This document shows positions 10,252-19,135 of a stretch of DNA of 64,000 nucleotides, one piece after another. The position numbers were made by a program, and so were the translations under genes. The stretch's first letter is position 1. Each line of letters starts with the position of its first letter. The DNA is from Rohdeia sp041398665 (GTDB lineage Bacteria; Planctomycetota; UBA1135; GCA-002686595): the NCBI GenBank assembly GCA_041398665.1, contig JAWKUH010000004.1:62001-126000 (forward strand), given 5' to 3'. The notes under the pieces were generated by a model. The model did no database searches. It had not been told where the DNA came from and saw nothing but the letters and a program-made list of their open reading frames with translations.

Positions 10252-11058
10252 TCAACGAGCGCGGACCGCGTCGAACGCGCCGCGCAGGCGCCGGACGCGC
10301 TCGACGTCGACGGGCTCGGACACGCGGCCCTCGCGCTTGAGCGCGGTGCCGACGATCGCACCGTCGGCGGCGGCGAGCATCGCGGCGGCGTTCTCGGCGG
10401 TGACGCCGGATCCGACGAGGAGCGAGGCGTCGGGGAGCGCCTCGCGCACGCGCTCGACGTCGCGCGGGTCGCCGGCGCTGCCCGTCGCGCGACCCGAGAG
10501 CACGAGCGCGTCCGCGCGGCCGCGCAGGAAGGTGTCGCGCGCGGCGTCGACGAGGTCGCCGCCGCCGAGGGGAACGGCGTGCTTCACGTGGACGTCCGCG
10601 AGGATCCGTGCGCCCGGGACGAGGCGCGCCCGTTCGCGCACGGTCTCCGACGCGCGACCCTGGAGCAGTCCCTGGTCGGTGACCGCCGCACCGCAGTGCA
10701 CGTTGACGCGGAGGAACGCCGCGCCGACGGCCGCCGCGATGCCGAGGGCGGCGCGAGCGTCGTTGCGCAAGACGTTGACGCCGAGGGGCAGCCCGTCGAG
10801 GACGCCCGCGACGCGCGCGGTCGCCACCGCCATCGCGGCGATCGTCTCCGCGGGGACCGCCTCGCCGAAGAACGGTGCGTCGCCGAAGTTCTCGACGATC
10901 ACTGCGTCCGCTCCGCCCTCGCGCAGTGCCGCGGCGTCGTGCTCCGCCGCTGCGATCACCCCGTCGAGGTCGCCGTCGAAGCCGGGCGCGCCCGGAAGGG
11001 CGCGGAGATGGACGACACCGACGAGGAGCGGACGCCTGGGGCGGAGGTCGAGGGGCAT
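10252..11058 (-). CDS. btpA: BtpA family TIM-barrel protein
   Basis: A 268-residue protein of the BtpA/SgcQ family (PF03437). It begins LLVGVVHLRALPGAPGF, with the family-typical VGVVHLxxLPGxP opening. It continues through GADAVIVENFGDAPFF, LPLGVNVLRNDARAALGIA, FLRVNVHCGAAVTDQG, ILADVHVKHAVPL, DALVLSGRATG and LLVGSGVTAENAAAML. In cyanobacteria BtpA affects photosystem I stability. In other bacteria its relatives are TIM-barrel proteins of uncertain, possibly sugar or nucleoside related, function, so the name is structural. Length is normal. A TAGCAT box sits six bases upstream of the ATG, suggesting leaderless transcription. Repeat array R1 begins just upstream. Confidence 0.85.
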   Translation of the reverse strand: MPLDLRPRRPLLVGVVHLRALPGAPGFDGDLDGVIAAAEHDAAALREGGADAVIVENFGDAPFFGEAVPAETIAAMAVATARVAGVLDGLPLGVNVLRNDARAALGIAAAVGAAFLRVNVHCGAAVTDQGLLQGRASETVRERARLVPGARILADVHVKHAVPLGGGDLVDAARDTFLRGRADALVLSGRATGSAGDPRDVERVREALPDASLLVGSGVTAENAAAMLAAADGAIVGTALKREGRVSEPVDVERVRRLRGAFDAVRAR

Positions 11059-11064
11059 GGCGAC

Positions 11065-11070
11065 ATGCTA
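11065..11070 (-). promoter_or_regulatory. -10 box TAGCAT, leaderless-type
   Basis: On the minus strand TAGCAT is followed by GTCGCC and then the ATG of btpA. The spacing is exactly six bases, the same as at the other proposed leaderless starts. Confidence 0.45.
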
Positions 11071-11173
11071 GCCCGGTGGTTCTCCTCGTTCCGCGCCCGC
11101 GACCACGCAGGAAACACGAAGGGAACGGCAGAAGGACCACGAAGAACACGAAGGCGCCGCTCCGCGGCGCTGG

Positions 11174-11218
11174 ACGCAGGGACCCGCGGGGCGCGATGTG
11201 CCCCGCGGGTCCCTGCGT
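11174..11218. repeat. 19-bp perfect inverted repeat in R1
   Basis: Arms at 11174-11192 and 11200-11218 (ACGCAGGGACCCGCGGGGC and its exact complement) flank a 7-base loop. Diverged versions with changed stems recur in R4 near 32341-32390, so pairing looks maintained. Confidence 0.75.
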
Positions 11219-11845
11219 TCCTTCCGTGTGGTCCGCCGCCGAAGGCGGCGCCTTCCGGTCCTTCGCGTTCTTCGTGTTTCGATTCGCGGATGCGCGGCCG
11301 GTAGGCTGCGCCGCGCCTCGAGAAGAGCGCGAGGTGCTGCGCGGCGCCTTCGGCGCCGAAGACCACACGATTTCAACACGAAGGGAACGGCAGGAAAGGA
11401 CCACGAAGAACACGAAGGCGCCGCTCCGCGGCGGGCACCTGCGGCGCGAAGCGCCCCGCGGGTCCCTTGTCCTTCCGTGTGGTCTGCCGCCGAAGGCGGC
11501 GCCTTCCGGTTCTTCGCGTCCTCGTGTTTCGATCCGCGTGGATGCGCGGCCGGCAGGCCGCGCCGCGCCTCGAAGGAAGCACGAGGTGTTGCGCTGGCGC
11601 CTTCGGCGCCGAGGAACACGAAGTTCACAGGAGACACGGAGAACACAGAGCCACGCGGTGCCGCCCGAGGCGGCGCGGAGAGTTGTGACGGGACGCATGC
11701 GCCGCGGTTCTTCGACCGAGCGCTGTTCATCGTGGTCTCTGTGTCCTCTGTGGCTCCCTGTGAATCATCCGCGCGACGCGAAGCGCCGCGCCGTGGTCCG
11801 CCGCCGAAGGCGGCGCTCCGTGTGCTCCGTGTGCTCTGTGGTTTT

Positions 11846-11866
11846 CACGCGACCGCAGGTCGCGTG
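11846..11866 (-). terminator. R1 border hairpin
   Basis: CACGCGACC and GGTCGCGTG pair around a three-base loop (TGC when read on the minus strand). It lies 58 bases beyond the stop of the minus-strand gene at 11924. The same hairpin followed by AACCAC(A/G)GAGCACACGGAG opens arrays R4 and R6 right after other gene ends, so it may act as a transcription end signal. No U-tract is present. Confidence 0.45.
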
Positions 11867-11923
11867 GAAGGATGGACCTGTGGCGCGAGACGAGACGCAA
11901 GGACTCCGCAGTCCGCGCCCCGA

Positions 11924-12445
11924 TCAGCCGCGGCTGCGCACGAGCGCCCGCGCCAACCCCTGCGCCGTCGAGCGCGCCCGCGTCAGCAGGGCGCGCGCGA
12001 TCTCGGGCGACCTCTGCGCGTCGACACCCGAGAGTCCGAGTCCGAGCGACGTCGTGTCCGGCCAACCGTGCACGCTCGCACCGCTCGGCAGCACGACCTC
12101 TCCGCCGTAGCGCAGTTCCGGCCAGGCGCGCCAGCCGAGCAGCGGCAGGTCGAAGTCCGTGACGCGCGTGCTCCAGGCGAGCGCGTCGCCCTCGTCGAGC
12201 GCGCGACCGAGATCGGCGATGCGCGCGTTGAGCTCCTGCAGTCCGTCTCGGAGCGCGTCCGACTCCGCGTCCGTCGGGGCCACGAGGCGCACCGGCGCCG
12301 GACCGCAGCGCGCCTGCATCGTGGGCCGCTGCACGGCCGCGAGGAACGCCGACGTGGCGAGGGCCACCGACAGCATCCAGGGCAGACGCCAGGACCAGCC
12401 GGTGGAGCGACCCTGAACGCGGTGTTCGGCGGGGACGTCGCCCAT
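11924..12445 (-). CDS. small exported or membrane-anchored protein
   Basis: A 173-residue protein with an N-terminal hydrophobic segment (LPWMLSVALATSAFLAAV, about residues 19-36), hence a signal anchor or signal peptide. The mature part has a helical stretch (DALRDGLQELNARIADLGRAL), then ARSTRVTDFDLPLLGW-like sequence and PSGASVHGWPDTTSLGLGLSGVDAQ. I do not recognise the family. Its ATG shares one base with the TGA of the upstream ABC transporter gene (TGATG), so the two are almost certainly translationally coupled. It probably works with that exporter, for example as an accessory periplasmic subunit. Confidence 0.7.
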   Translation of the reverse strand: MGDVPAEHRVQGRSTGWSWRLPWMLSVALATSAFLAAVQRPTMQARCGPAPVRLVAPTDAESDALRDGLQELNARIADLGRALDEGDALAWSTRVTDFDLPLLGWRAWPELRYGGEVVLPSGASVHGWPDTTSLGLGLSGVDAQRSPEIARALLTRARSTAQGLARALVRSRG

Positions 12446-14316
12446 CACGGAGCGTCCATCGAGGATCGCTCCGTCCCGTCCGAAGTCGAAATCGGATCCG
12501 TCGACTGCCACTCGAGCCAGCGCGCGAAGATCCCGCCCGCCGCACGGAGTTGCGACGGTTCGCCGGACTCGACGACGCGCCCCTCGACGACGACCAGGAC
12601 CCGGTCGGCGCGCAGGACCGTGGCGAGTCGGTGCGCGACGACGAGGACGGTCCGCCCCGCCTCGACCTCGAGGAGCGCCTCCTGGACGAGCCGCTCGCTC
12701 TCCGCGTCGAGGTGGCTCGTGGCCTCGTCGAGGATCAGCAGAGCGGGGTCGCGCAGCAGCGCGCGGGCCAGCGCGACGCGCTGGCGCTGGCCGCCGGAGA
12801 GCTGTCGCCCGCCCTCCCCCACGCGCGTCCCGAGTCCGTCCGGCCACTCCGTCGCGAACGCGTCGACGCGCGCGGACCGGCAGGCCCTCGCGATCTCGGC
12901 CTCCGTCGCGTCCTCCTTCGCGAGCAGGAGGTTCTCGCGCAGCGTGCCCGAGAGCAGCGCCGGGTCCTGCGGCACGACGGCCACGCGCGAACGCAGCCAG
13001 TCGACGTCGACGTCGTGAGCGGGGACGCCTCCGAACGAGAGTTCGCCGGCGTCGAGCTCGTAGAGCCGCGTCACGAGCGAGACGACCGTGCTCTTGCCGC
13101 CGCCGGACGGTCCGACGAGCGCGACCATGCTCCCCGGTCCGACCTCGAGGTCGAAGCCCTGCAGGACCGGCACGTCGGGCCGGGTCGGGTAGGCGAAGCG
13201 CGCGCCGACGAGCCGGAAGTCGCCGCGCCAGTCGTCGATGCGCACGCTGCCGCTCGCGGGGAGTTCGGGTTCGCGCGACAACAGTTCTTCGAGCCGCGCG
13301 GTCGCGCCGCGCGCGCTCGACACCTCGGTGAACAACCCGACGAGTTCGGTCAGCGCACCGACGACGAACGCGGAGAGCATCGCGAACGCGACGAGATCGC
13401 CGGGCGTCAGGGCGCCGCTCTCCATCCAGCGCGCGCCGAACCAGATCACGGCTCCCATCGCGACGTAGACGCCGAACATGGCGCCGCCGGTGAGTCCGGC
13501 GCCCCAGCGGTTGCGGCGGAAGGCGGCGCGCGCGACCTCGTCGGCGCTCGCCGCGTAGACGCGGCTCGCACGCGCGTCCGCCCCGAACAGCCGGACGGTG
13601 ACGAGTCGCCCGATGTGCTGTTCCGCGACGTCGCTCGTGCGCGCGACGGCGTCCTGCACCTTCTTCGAGAGCTTTCCGAGTCGCAGGCCCACGACCATGG
13701 CGAGCGCACAGACCGGCGGGAGCCCCGCGAGCATCACGCCGGTGAGACCGGGGCTCTGCGCGAGGAGCAGGGCGATGCCCGCCGCCGACACGAACAGGGA
13801 GCGCACGCCGCCGACGAGACCGTCGGTGAGGACGCCCTGCACCTTGGTGCAGTCCGCGGTGAGGCGACTCGTGAGTTCGCCCGTCGGGTTGCGGTCGAGC
13901 CAGGCGGGCTCCTGCCGCACGACGGCGTCGAAGGCATCGCGGCGCAGGCGCAGGACGATGCGTTCGCCGGCGTTCGAGAGGAGCAGGTAGCGCAGGGCCA
14001 GGCTGGCGCTCGAGAGGGCGAAGAGGGCGACGAGCAGCGTCCCGAGGCGCTCGAGCGACACGCCGCCGTCCTCGCTCCGGACGAGCGGCCGCAGCAGGGC
14101 CGCCGCCCCGCGCGTCGCGGCCGACCGCTCCCCCGCTCCGTCGACGAGGAGCCCGATCGCCGCCGGGAAGACGAGCGTCGAGGTCGACCCGATCCCGACC
14201 AGGAGCAGGCCGAGGAGCAGGGTCCCGGCCTCGGGGCGCGCCAACCGGCTCCAGGTCCGCCACGGGAAACGGGCCTCCCGGCGATCGGGAACGGGGTCGG
14301 AAGGGAGGTCGGTCAA
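12445..14316 (-). CDS. ABC exporter, fused membrane and ATPase (MsbA-like)
   Basis: A 623-residue half-size exporter. Residues about 25-320 form a six-helix membrane domain (LLLGLLLVGIGSTSTLVFPAA; LFALSSASLALRYLLL; GLVAFAMLSAFVVGALTELVGLF). The ATPase follows with Walker A GPSGGGKST, Q-loop VPQDPALLSGT, signature LSGGQRQRV, Walker B LLILDEATSHLD and the H-loop VVAHRL. This class moves lipids, peptides or drugs out of the cytoplasm as a homodimer; the substrate cannot be read here. The start is TTG at 14316 (MTDLPSDPVPDRR), 27 bases after a TAGACT box. It is coupled to the small exported protein at its 3' end. Confidence 0.9.
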   Translation of the reverse strand: MTDLPSDPVPDRREARFPWRTWSRLARPEAGTLLLGLLLVGIGSTSTLVFPAAIGLLVDGAGERSAATRGAAALLRPLVRSEDGGVSLERLGTLLVALFALSSASLALRYLLLSNAGERIVLRLRRDAFDAVVRQEPAWLDRNPTGELTSRLTADCTKVQGVLTDGLVGGVRSLFVSAAGIALLLAQSPGLTGVMLAGLPPVCALAMVVGLRLGKLSKKVQDAVARTSDVAEQHIGRLVTVRLFGADARASRVYAASADEVARAAFRRNRWGAGLTGGAMFGVYVAMGAVIWFGARWMESGALTPGDLVAFAMLSAFVVGALTELVGLFTEVSSARGATARLEELLSREPELPASGSVRIDDWRGDFRLVGARFAYPTRPDVPVLQGFDLEVGPGSMVALVGPSGGGKSTVVSLVTRLYELDAGELSFGGVPAHDVDVDWLRSRVAVVPQDPALLSGTLRENLLLAKEDATEAEIARACRSARVDAFATEWPDGLGTRVGEGGRQLSGGQRQRVALARALLRDPALLILDEATSHLDAESERLVQEALLEVEAGRTVLVVAHRLATVLRADRVLVVVEGRVVESGEPSQLRAAGGIFARWLEWQSTDPISTSDGTERSSMDAP

Positions 14317-14455
14317 CGGAACAAGCGGGGCCGGACGGGGAGTCTAGAGGAGGCCGGGCGGCGACCGTGGGGTCGCCGCGCGCGCATCGTCACCACCTGC
14401 CCCGAGGCACGACCGCCGACTCGCTCTGCCCCGCGACCGGCACGACCGATCCCTC

Positions 14456-16603
14456 ATGAGAGCCATCCACCTCGCCGCCGTCGTCGCGGCCGCCCCCGCC
14501 CTCCTCGTCCTCCCCGGGCTCCAAGAGGGCCGCCCCGCCGGACCGACCCCCGACGAACCGACGGACCTCCGGGCGACCGAGGTCGTCCCGCCGACGCGCT
14601 TCGAGCTCGAGCACACCTTCGAGACGGCTCGCGACGCGCGCGAGGAGCTGCTCTGCGGCACGACGCCCTACGTCACGGACCACGTGATCGTCGACCTCGA
14701 CGGGGCGCCGGACGTCGAGGTGGCCCGCACGCTGCTCGAGAGCCCGCGCTACCGCGTCGACTCCTGCATCTTCGACGCGCTCGGGATGTTCCTCCTCGTG
14801 ATCGAGGACGGCACGCGCGTCCCCGACGCGATCGCGGAGCTCTCCGCGCGGCCCTACGTCGAGTACGCGTCGCCCGACCACCTCGTGAAGTCGCGCGCGA
14901 CGACGCCGAACGACTCGCTGTGGACGAGCCTGTGGAACATGAACAACACGGGCCAGACCGGCGGCACGAACGACGCCGACATCGACGCGCCCCAGGCCTG
15001 GGACCGCGGCACCGGCAGCAAGAGCTTCGTCGTCGCGATCGTCGACGGCGGCGGGCAGACCACGCACTCCGAGCTGCTCCCCAACCGCTGGGAGAACACC
15101 GCGGAGATCAACGGCAGCAACGGCGTCGACGACGACGGCAACGGCTACGTCGACGACAAGTACGGCTGGGACGTGTACGGCAACGACGGGACGATCCCGA
15201 ACGACACGCACGCGAGCCACGTGAGCGGCATCGTCGGCGCGCGCGGCAACAACGGACAGGGCGTCTGCGGCGTCAACTGGCAGGTCAGCCTGATGTACGT
15301 CGCCGCCTCGGGCGGGACGTCGACCGCGGTCGCCGGCTACAACTACGTCTACAAGCTGCGCCAGGACTGGATCGCCACGAACGGCGCCAAGGGCGCCAAC
15401 GTCGTCTCGACGAACTCGAGCTTCGGCATCGACTACGCGAACTGCAGCTCGGGCGCCTACGCCCCGTGGAACAACGCGTACAACGCGCTGGGCTCGCTCG
15501 GGGTCCTGAGCTGCGGCGCCACGATCAACGACAACGTGAACGTCGACAACGTGGGTGACGTGCCGACGGCCTGCACCAGCAACTGGCTGATCTCGGTCAC
15601 GAACACGAACCACAACGACGTCCGCACGTTCGCGGGTTGGGGCCCGAACACCATCGACCTGGGCGCTCCCGGCGAGAACATCCGGAGCTGCAACTCGAGC
15701 GGCGGCTACACCTACCTCTCGGGCACCTCGATGGCGTCGCCGCACGTCGCCGGCGCGGTCGCCTGGCTGCACTCCGTCGCCTCGCAGGACTTCAAGGACG
15801 AGTTCGACACGGACCCGTCGGGCACCGCGCTGCTGCTCAAGCAGATGATCCTCGACAACGTCGACGTGGTCCCGAACCTCAACGGCGACGTCGTCTCGGA
15901 CGGTCGACTCAACCTCGACAAGGCGGGCGACGAGGTCGCGAACTACGCGGTGATCGCGCCGCCCTCGCCGGTCTCGATCTCGTCGATCACCCCGAACGTG
16001 CTCGAGGCGGTCCGCGTCGACATGCCGACGACGGTCACCGTCACGGGGACGGGCTTCAGCGGTCTGACGAAGGTGCTCCTCGGAGGCGTCGAGCTCACGG
16101 GCTTCCCGCCCCAGTACACCCTCGTCAGCGACACCGAGATCAAGGTCACCGTCGACAAGATGCCGGCGCTCGGCATCTACCCGATCGAGGTCCAGACGGC
16201 GACGAACTCGGCGTCGCGGAACATCTCGATCGTGCCGAACACGTCGCTCGTGATCGACCTCAAGAACTCCGACCCGGGCTTCATCGTCCAGGCCCTCGGG
16301 GTGCAGGTGACGGTCGGGTCTCCCATCGACTGGTTCAACTACCTCGTCCTGTCGTTCACCGACACGCCGTCGGTGCTGCCGGGCGTCGTGACGCTGGACA
16401 TCGGCAACAACTTCTTCGACATCAACATCGTGTACCAGGGCCCGGTGGTCCCCGCGCAGGGGTACTACACCTTCGACACGGGCCCGCTCAGCGGCTTCCA
16501 GATCGGCAAGAAGATCTACTTCCAGGCGGCCGGCCTGAACTACTTCGCGCCGGCGTTCCCGCTCACCTCGAGCAACAAGCAGTCGGGAACGCTGCTGTTC
16601 TGA
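14456..16603 (+). CDS. secreted subtilase (S8 peptidase) with IPT/TIG domain
   Basis: A 715-residue exported serine peptidase. It has a signal peptide (MRAIHLAAVVAAAPALLVLP), then a propeptide-like region of about 130 residues ending near KSRATTPNDSLW. The catalytic blocks are VVAIVDGG (Asp), NDTHASHVSGIVG (His) and SGTSMASPHVAGA (Ser). The usual AAGN oxyanion block is replaced by LSCGATINDNVN. EINGSNGVDDDGNGYVDD is an acidic, probably calcium-binding insert common in bacterial subtilases. Residues about 505-590 (ISSITPNVLEAV; TVTVTGTGFSGLTKVLLGG) form an IPT/TIG beta-sandwich, followed by about 130 residues of unknown beta structure. Likely role: extracellular protein degradation or maturation. 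The gene is followed by a strong hairpin. Confidence 0.9.
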   Translation: MRAIHLAAVVAAAPALLVLPGLQEGRPAGPTPDEPTDLRATEVVPPTRFELEHTFETARDAREELLCGTTPYVTDHVIVDLDGAPDVEVARTLLESPRYRVDSCIFDALGMFLLVIEDGTRVPDAIAELSARPYVEYASPDHLVKSRATTPNDSLWTSLWNMNNTGQTGGTNDADIDAPQAWDRGTGSKSFVVAIVDGGGQTTHSELLPNRWENTAEINGSNGVDDDGNGYVDDKYGWDVYGNDGTIPNDTHASHVSGIVGARGNNGQGVCGVNWQVSLMYVAASGGTSTAVAGYNYVYKLRQDWIATNGAKGANVVSTNSSFGIDYANCSSGAYAPWNNAYNALGSLGVLSCGATINDNVNVDNVGDVPTACTSNWLISVTNTNHNDVRTFAGWGPNTIDLGAPGENIRSCNSSGGYTYLSGTSMASPHVAGAVAWLHSVASQDFKDEFDTDPSGTALLLKQMILDNVDVVPNLNGDVVSDGRLNLDKAGDEVANYAVIAPPSPVSISSITPNVLEAVRVDMPTTVTVTGTGFSGLTKVLLGGVELTGFPPQYTLVSDTEIKVTVDKMPALGIYPIEVQTATNSASRNISIVPNTSLVIDLKNSDPGFIVQALGVQVTVGSPIDWFNYLVLSFTDTPSVLPGVVTLDIGNNFFDINIVYQGPVVPAQGYYTFDTGPLSGFQIGKKIYFQAAGLNYFAPAFPLTSSNKQSGTLLF

Positions 16604-16630
16604 CCCCGGCCCTCGACCGGGAAGGCGCGG

Positions 16631-16662
16631 AGCGGGCGGGCGACCTCGGTCGTCCGCCCGCT
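16631..16662 (+). terminator. hairpin after subtilase gene
   Basis: AGCGGGCGGGCGACC and GGTCGTCCGCCCGCT pair almost perfectly (one G-T wobble) around a very short loop, 28 bases past the subtilase stop. The following CTTCC is only a weak U-tract. Confidence 0.55.
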
Positions 16663-16697
16663 TCCATGTCGGCACCCGACTCTGCGATCATCCCGCC

Positions 16698-17426
16698 GTG
16701 CACACCTCCCCCGCCGAGATGCCGATCGCCGTCGTCCTGTGCGGACGCACCGAGCCCGCGGTGCGCGCCGTCCACGGCGACTTCGACGCGTGGTTCGCGC
16801 GCGGTCTCGACGAGGAGGTGGTCGTGTTCGCGGTGGACGAGGGCGCGGAGCCGCCGGATCCCACGCGGTTCGCGGGCGCCGTCCTGAGCGGCTCGCCGGC
16901 GATGGTGACGGACCGCGAGCCGTGGAGCGTGCGCCTCGAGGAGTGGGTCCGCGACGCGCACGGTCGCCTGCCGATCCTCGGCGTCTGCTACGGACACCAG
17001 TTGCTCGCCCAGGCGCTGGGCGGACGGGTCGCGAACAACCCGCGCGGGACGGAGATCGGTGCGCGTCACGTCACGGCGACCGAGGGCGGTGCGGACGACC
17101 CGTTCACCGCAGGGCTCCCCGACCCGCTCGTCGTCTACGAGAGCCACACGCAGTCGGTCCTCGCGCTCCCCGACGGAGCCGCGGTGCTGATGCGCAACGC
17201 GCACGACCCGCACCAGGCCGTGCGCTACGGTCCCACGACGGTCGGCGTGCAGTTCCACCCCGAGTTCGACGCCGCGATCACGCGCGGCTACGTCGAAGCG
17301 CGGCTCGCGAACCTGCGCGAGAAGGGTCACGACGTCGAGGCGATCCTCGCTGGGCTCGAGCGCGACGACGTGCGTTCGCGCGAGTTCCTCCGTCGCTTCA
17401 GGACGCTCTGCCGCCGCCGCGCCTGA
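16698..17426 (+). CDS. class I glutamine amidotransferase-like protein
   Basis: A 242-residue stand-alone amidotransferase domain of the GMP-synthase glutaminase type. The nucleophile elbow is ILGVCYGHQLLAQALGG (Cys), and the His-Glu pair lies in VGVQFHPEFD. AVLSGSPAMV is the oxyanion loop. Such free-standing relatives hydrolyse glutamine or gamma-glutamyl compounds; several are annotated as GMP synthase subunits without evidence. No synthetase domain is nearby, so the substrate is open. The start is GTG 16698, with GATCAT six bases before it, a one-base variant of the leaderless box. The 3' end overlaps the convergent MATE gene by 29 bases. Confidence 0.85.
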   Translation: MHTSPAEMPIAVVLCGRTEPAVRAVHGDFDAWFARGLDEEVVVFAVDEGAEPPDPTRFAGAVLSGSPAMVTDREPWSVRLEEWVRDAHGRLPILGVCYGHQLLAQALGGRVANNPRGTEIGARHVTATEGGADDPFTAGLPDPLVVYESHTQSVLALPDGAAVLMRNAHDPHQAVRYGPTTVGVQFHPEFDAAITRGYVEARLANLREKGHDVEAILAGLERDDVRSREFLRRFRTLCRRRA

Positions 17427-18780
17427 ACGGGCCGAGGCGCAGGACGACGCCGAACACCAGCGCGCACGAGACGACGGTGCCCACCACCGATCCCGCGTAG
17501 TAGCCCTCGATGCGGACGTACCCGAGCCAGGCGGCGACGAGGCCGCCGAGGTAGGTCAACGGGACGGCGAGCACGAGGCTCCGGGCGACACTGACGAGCA
17601 GTCCGAGCTTCGCGCGGTCGAGCGCGTCGAACGCGGGCCGCGCGACGAGCGTCGAACCGGCGAAGACGACGACGAGCGGGAGCCAGAGGATCCCCGTCGC
17701 CGCGCGATCCAGTGCAGCGGGGTCCTTCACGAATTGCTCCGCGAGCCAGTGGTGCGCGAAGAGGCAGAACGGCGCGACCAGGAGGAGCGCGTAGCCGACG
17801 ACCACCGAGATCGCGATGCGGAGCTCGCGGCGCAGCTCGTGGCCGCGCCCCTCCGCGCGCCGGCGCGAGATGAGCGGCAGCATCGCGACGCCGAACGCGA
17901 TGGCGGGCATGAGGACGCTGCGCCCGAGGCCGTCGTAGACGGACCAGGCCGCGAGGTCGACCGTGGGGTCGTCGCCGCGGCGGAGGATCTCGTTGATGAT
18001 CGCCCCTTCGACCGCCATCAGGACGTAGGTCAGTCCGGACGGGATCGCGATGCCGAGGATCTCCTTCAGCGCGTTGTCGAAGCGGCCGGGCTCCCCCGCT
18101 CCGATCTCGGCCCTGCGGCGCCGCTCGTGCGCCGCGGCGCGCAGCCAGGCGTAGACGAGGCCCGCGAGCCGCCCGATCACCGTCGAGAAAGCGATGCCGA
18201 AGATGCCCCACTCGAACACGAACACGAAGAGGGTGTTGAGGGCGACGTTGAGCAGGGAGGACAGGATGCCCGCCCACATCGTCGTGACCGTGTCGTGGTG
18301 CGCCTTGACGACGGAGTCCGGGAGGATGGACCAGAAGGTCGTGAGGGCGGAGCCGCCGACGACGACCGAGGCGTAGATCTGGAACTGGCGCACGACGTCG
18401 GGCGCGGCGCTCGGTGCGACGATCGTCGGCGCGAACCACAGGAGCGCGGCGAAGAGGAGGAAGGCGACGGCGAGCGCGGTGCTGACGAGCATCCCCGCGC
18501 GGGAGAGCTGGTCGACCTTCTCGCTCTGCTTCGCGCCCATCGCGGCGCTGAGCTTGGACGTGAGTCCGTTCGACGCGCCGACCCAGCACGCGATCATGAG
18601 GAACTCGATGGGCTGCGCGAGGCCGATGGCGGCCTGCGAGGCGTCCTCGAGTCCCTCGAGCGTGCCCGCGTAGAAGCGGTCGACGAGCGTGAACGTGGCC
18701 CGCAGCGTGAACGAGAGCACGAGCGGCCACGCCAGCTGCAGCACGCCCTTCGATCCGCTCGCTCCCCCCTGCCCCGACAT
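17398..18780 (-). CDS. MATE family multidrug/Na+ antiporter
   Basis: A 460-residue integral membrane protein with about 12 helices in two homologous halves. The first half starts LAWPLVLSFTLRATFTLVDRFYAG, the usual MATE opening with a conserved polar turn. The second half starts near IAIPSGLTYVLMAVEGAIINEIL. Family members expel cationic compounds or metabolites in exchange for Na+ or H+. The family call is firm but the substrate is unknown. The gene is transcribed towards, and overlaps by 29 bases, the convergent amidotransferase gene. The region upstream of its start carries the degenerate repeat array R2. Confidence 0.9.
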   Translation of the reverse strand: MSGQGGASGSKGVLQLAWPLVLSFTLRATFTLVDRFYAGTLEGLEDASQAAIGLAQPIEFLMIACWVGASNGLTSKLSAAMGAKQSEKVDQLSRAGMLVSTALAVAFLLFAALLWFAPTIVAPSAAPDVVRQFQIYASVVVGGSALTTFWSILPDSVVKAHHDTVTTMWAGILSSLLNVALNTLFVFVFEWGIFGIAFSTVIGRLAGLVYAWLRAAAHERRRRAEIGAGEPGRFDNALKEILGIAIPSGLTYVLMAVEGAIINEILRRGDDPTVDLAAWSVYDGLGRSVLMPAIAFGVAMLPLISRRRAEGRGHELRRELRIAISVVVGYALLLVAPFCLFAHHWLAEQFVKDPAALDRAATGILWLPLVVVFAGSTLVARPAFDALDRAKLGLLVSVARSLVLAVPLTYLGGLVAAWLGYVRIEGYYAGSVVGTVVSCALVFGVVLRLGPFRRGGGRAS

Positions 18781-18829
18781 CAGGCGCGAGGTTGTACTCG
18801 ACCGGGGCTCGGAGATGAAAGGCGCGCGG

Positions 18830-19130
18830 TGGGGATCTCTGTGACCGAGAGGACGCGCCGAAGCGTGCTCACGACCTTACGACGCGCATCGCGGCACGCG
18901 CGCGGCCTACCGGCCGCGCGTTCCACACATGTTCACAGGGAGCCGGGGAGGACGGGGAGGTTGAACGGATCCGGTGATCGACGAACCGTTGCGATTCGCG
19001 GCAACGACGGGTCGTCGGAGTCGTCGACTGCGAATCGACCCACGTCGCGGGCGTTCCTCCCTTTCCTCCTGTTCCTCTGTGAGCGAATCCCGGCGCCGCA
19101 GGCGCCGTTCGAGAGAAGCCTCGTCTCCCT
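18830..19130. repeat. Degenerate repeat array R2
   Basis: The 355-base gap between the MATE start and the next gene end holds worn versions of the repeat words: CGCGCGGCCTACCGGCCGCGCG, TGTTCACAGGGAGCC, TTCCTCTGTGAGCG and GGCGCCGCAGGCGCC. There is no gene. The lack of long tandem units suggests an old copy of the same family as R1 and R4. Confidence 0.6.
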
Positions 19131-19135
19131 TCGGA

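Larger units (their letters stand above)
11075..11880. repeat. Repeat array R1, hairpin-rich intergenic repeats
   Basis: About 800 bases without a credible gene. It holds two copies of a unit of about 251 bases; the word CCTTCCGTGTGGTC recurs at about 11220 and 11471. Each copy carries ACGAAGGGAACGGCAG, CCACGAAGAACACGAAGG, GCCGCCGAAGGCGGCGCC, a GGCCGGYAGGC palindrome and CTTCGGCGCCGAAG. The right part changes to CTCTGTG/CTCCGTG words. It lies between the btpA promoter and the 3' end of the minus-strand gene at 11924. Open frames here are arginine-rich artefacts. The orientation is opposite to array R4. Confidence 0.85.

Noticed and set aside
11075..11880. Possible CRISPR array in R1
   Set aside because: Units are about 251 bases with internal hairpins. 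There is no short repeat with unique spacers and no cas gene in the window.
12550..15558. Open frame of about 1000 codons opposite the ABC exporter
   Set aside because: Antisense shadow of conserved Walker, signature and membrane sequences; no independent support.
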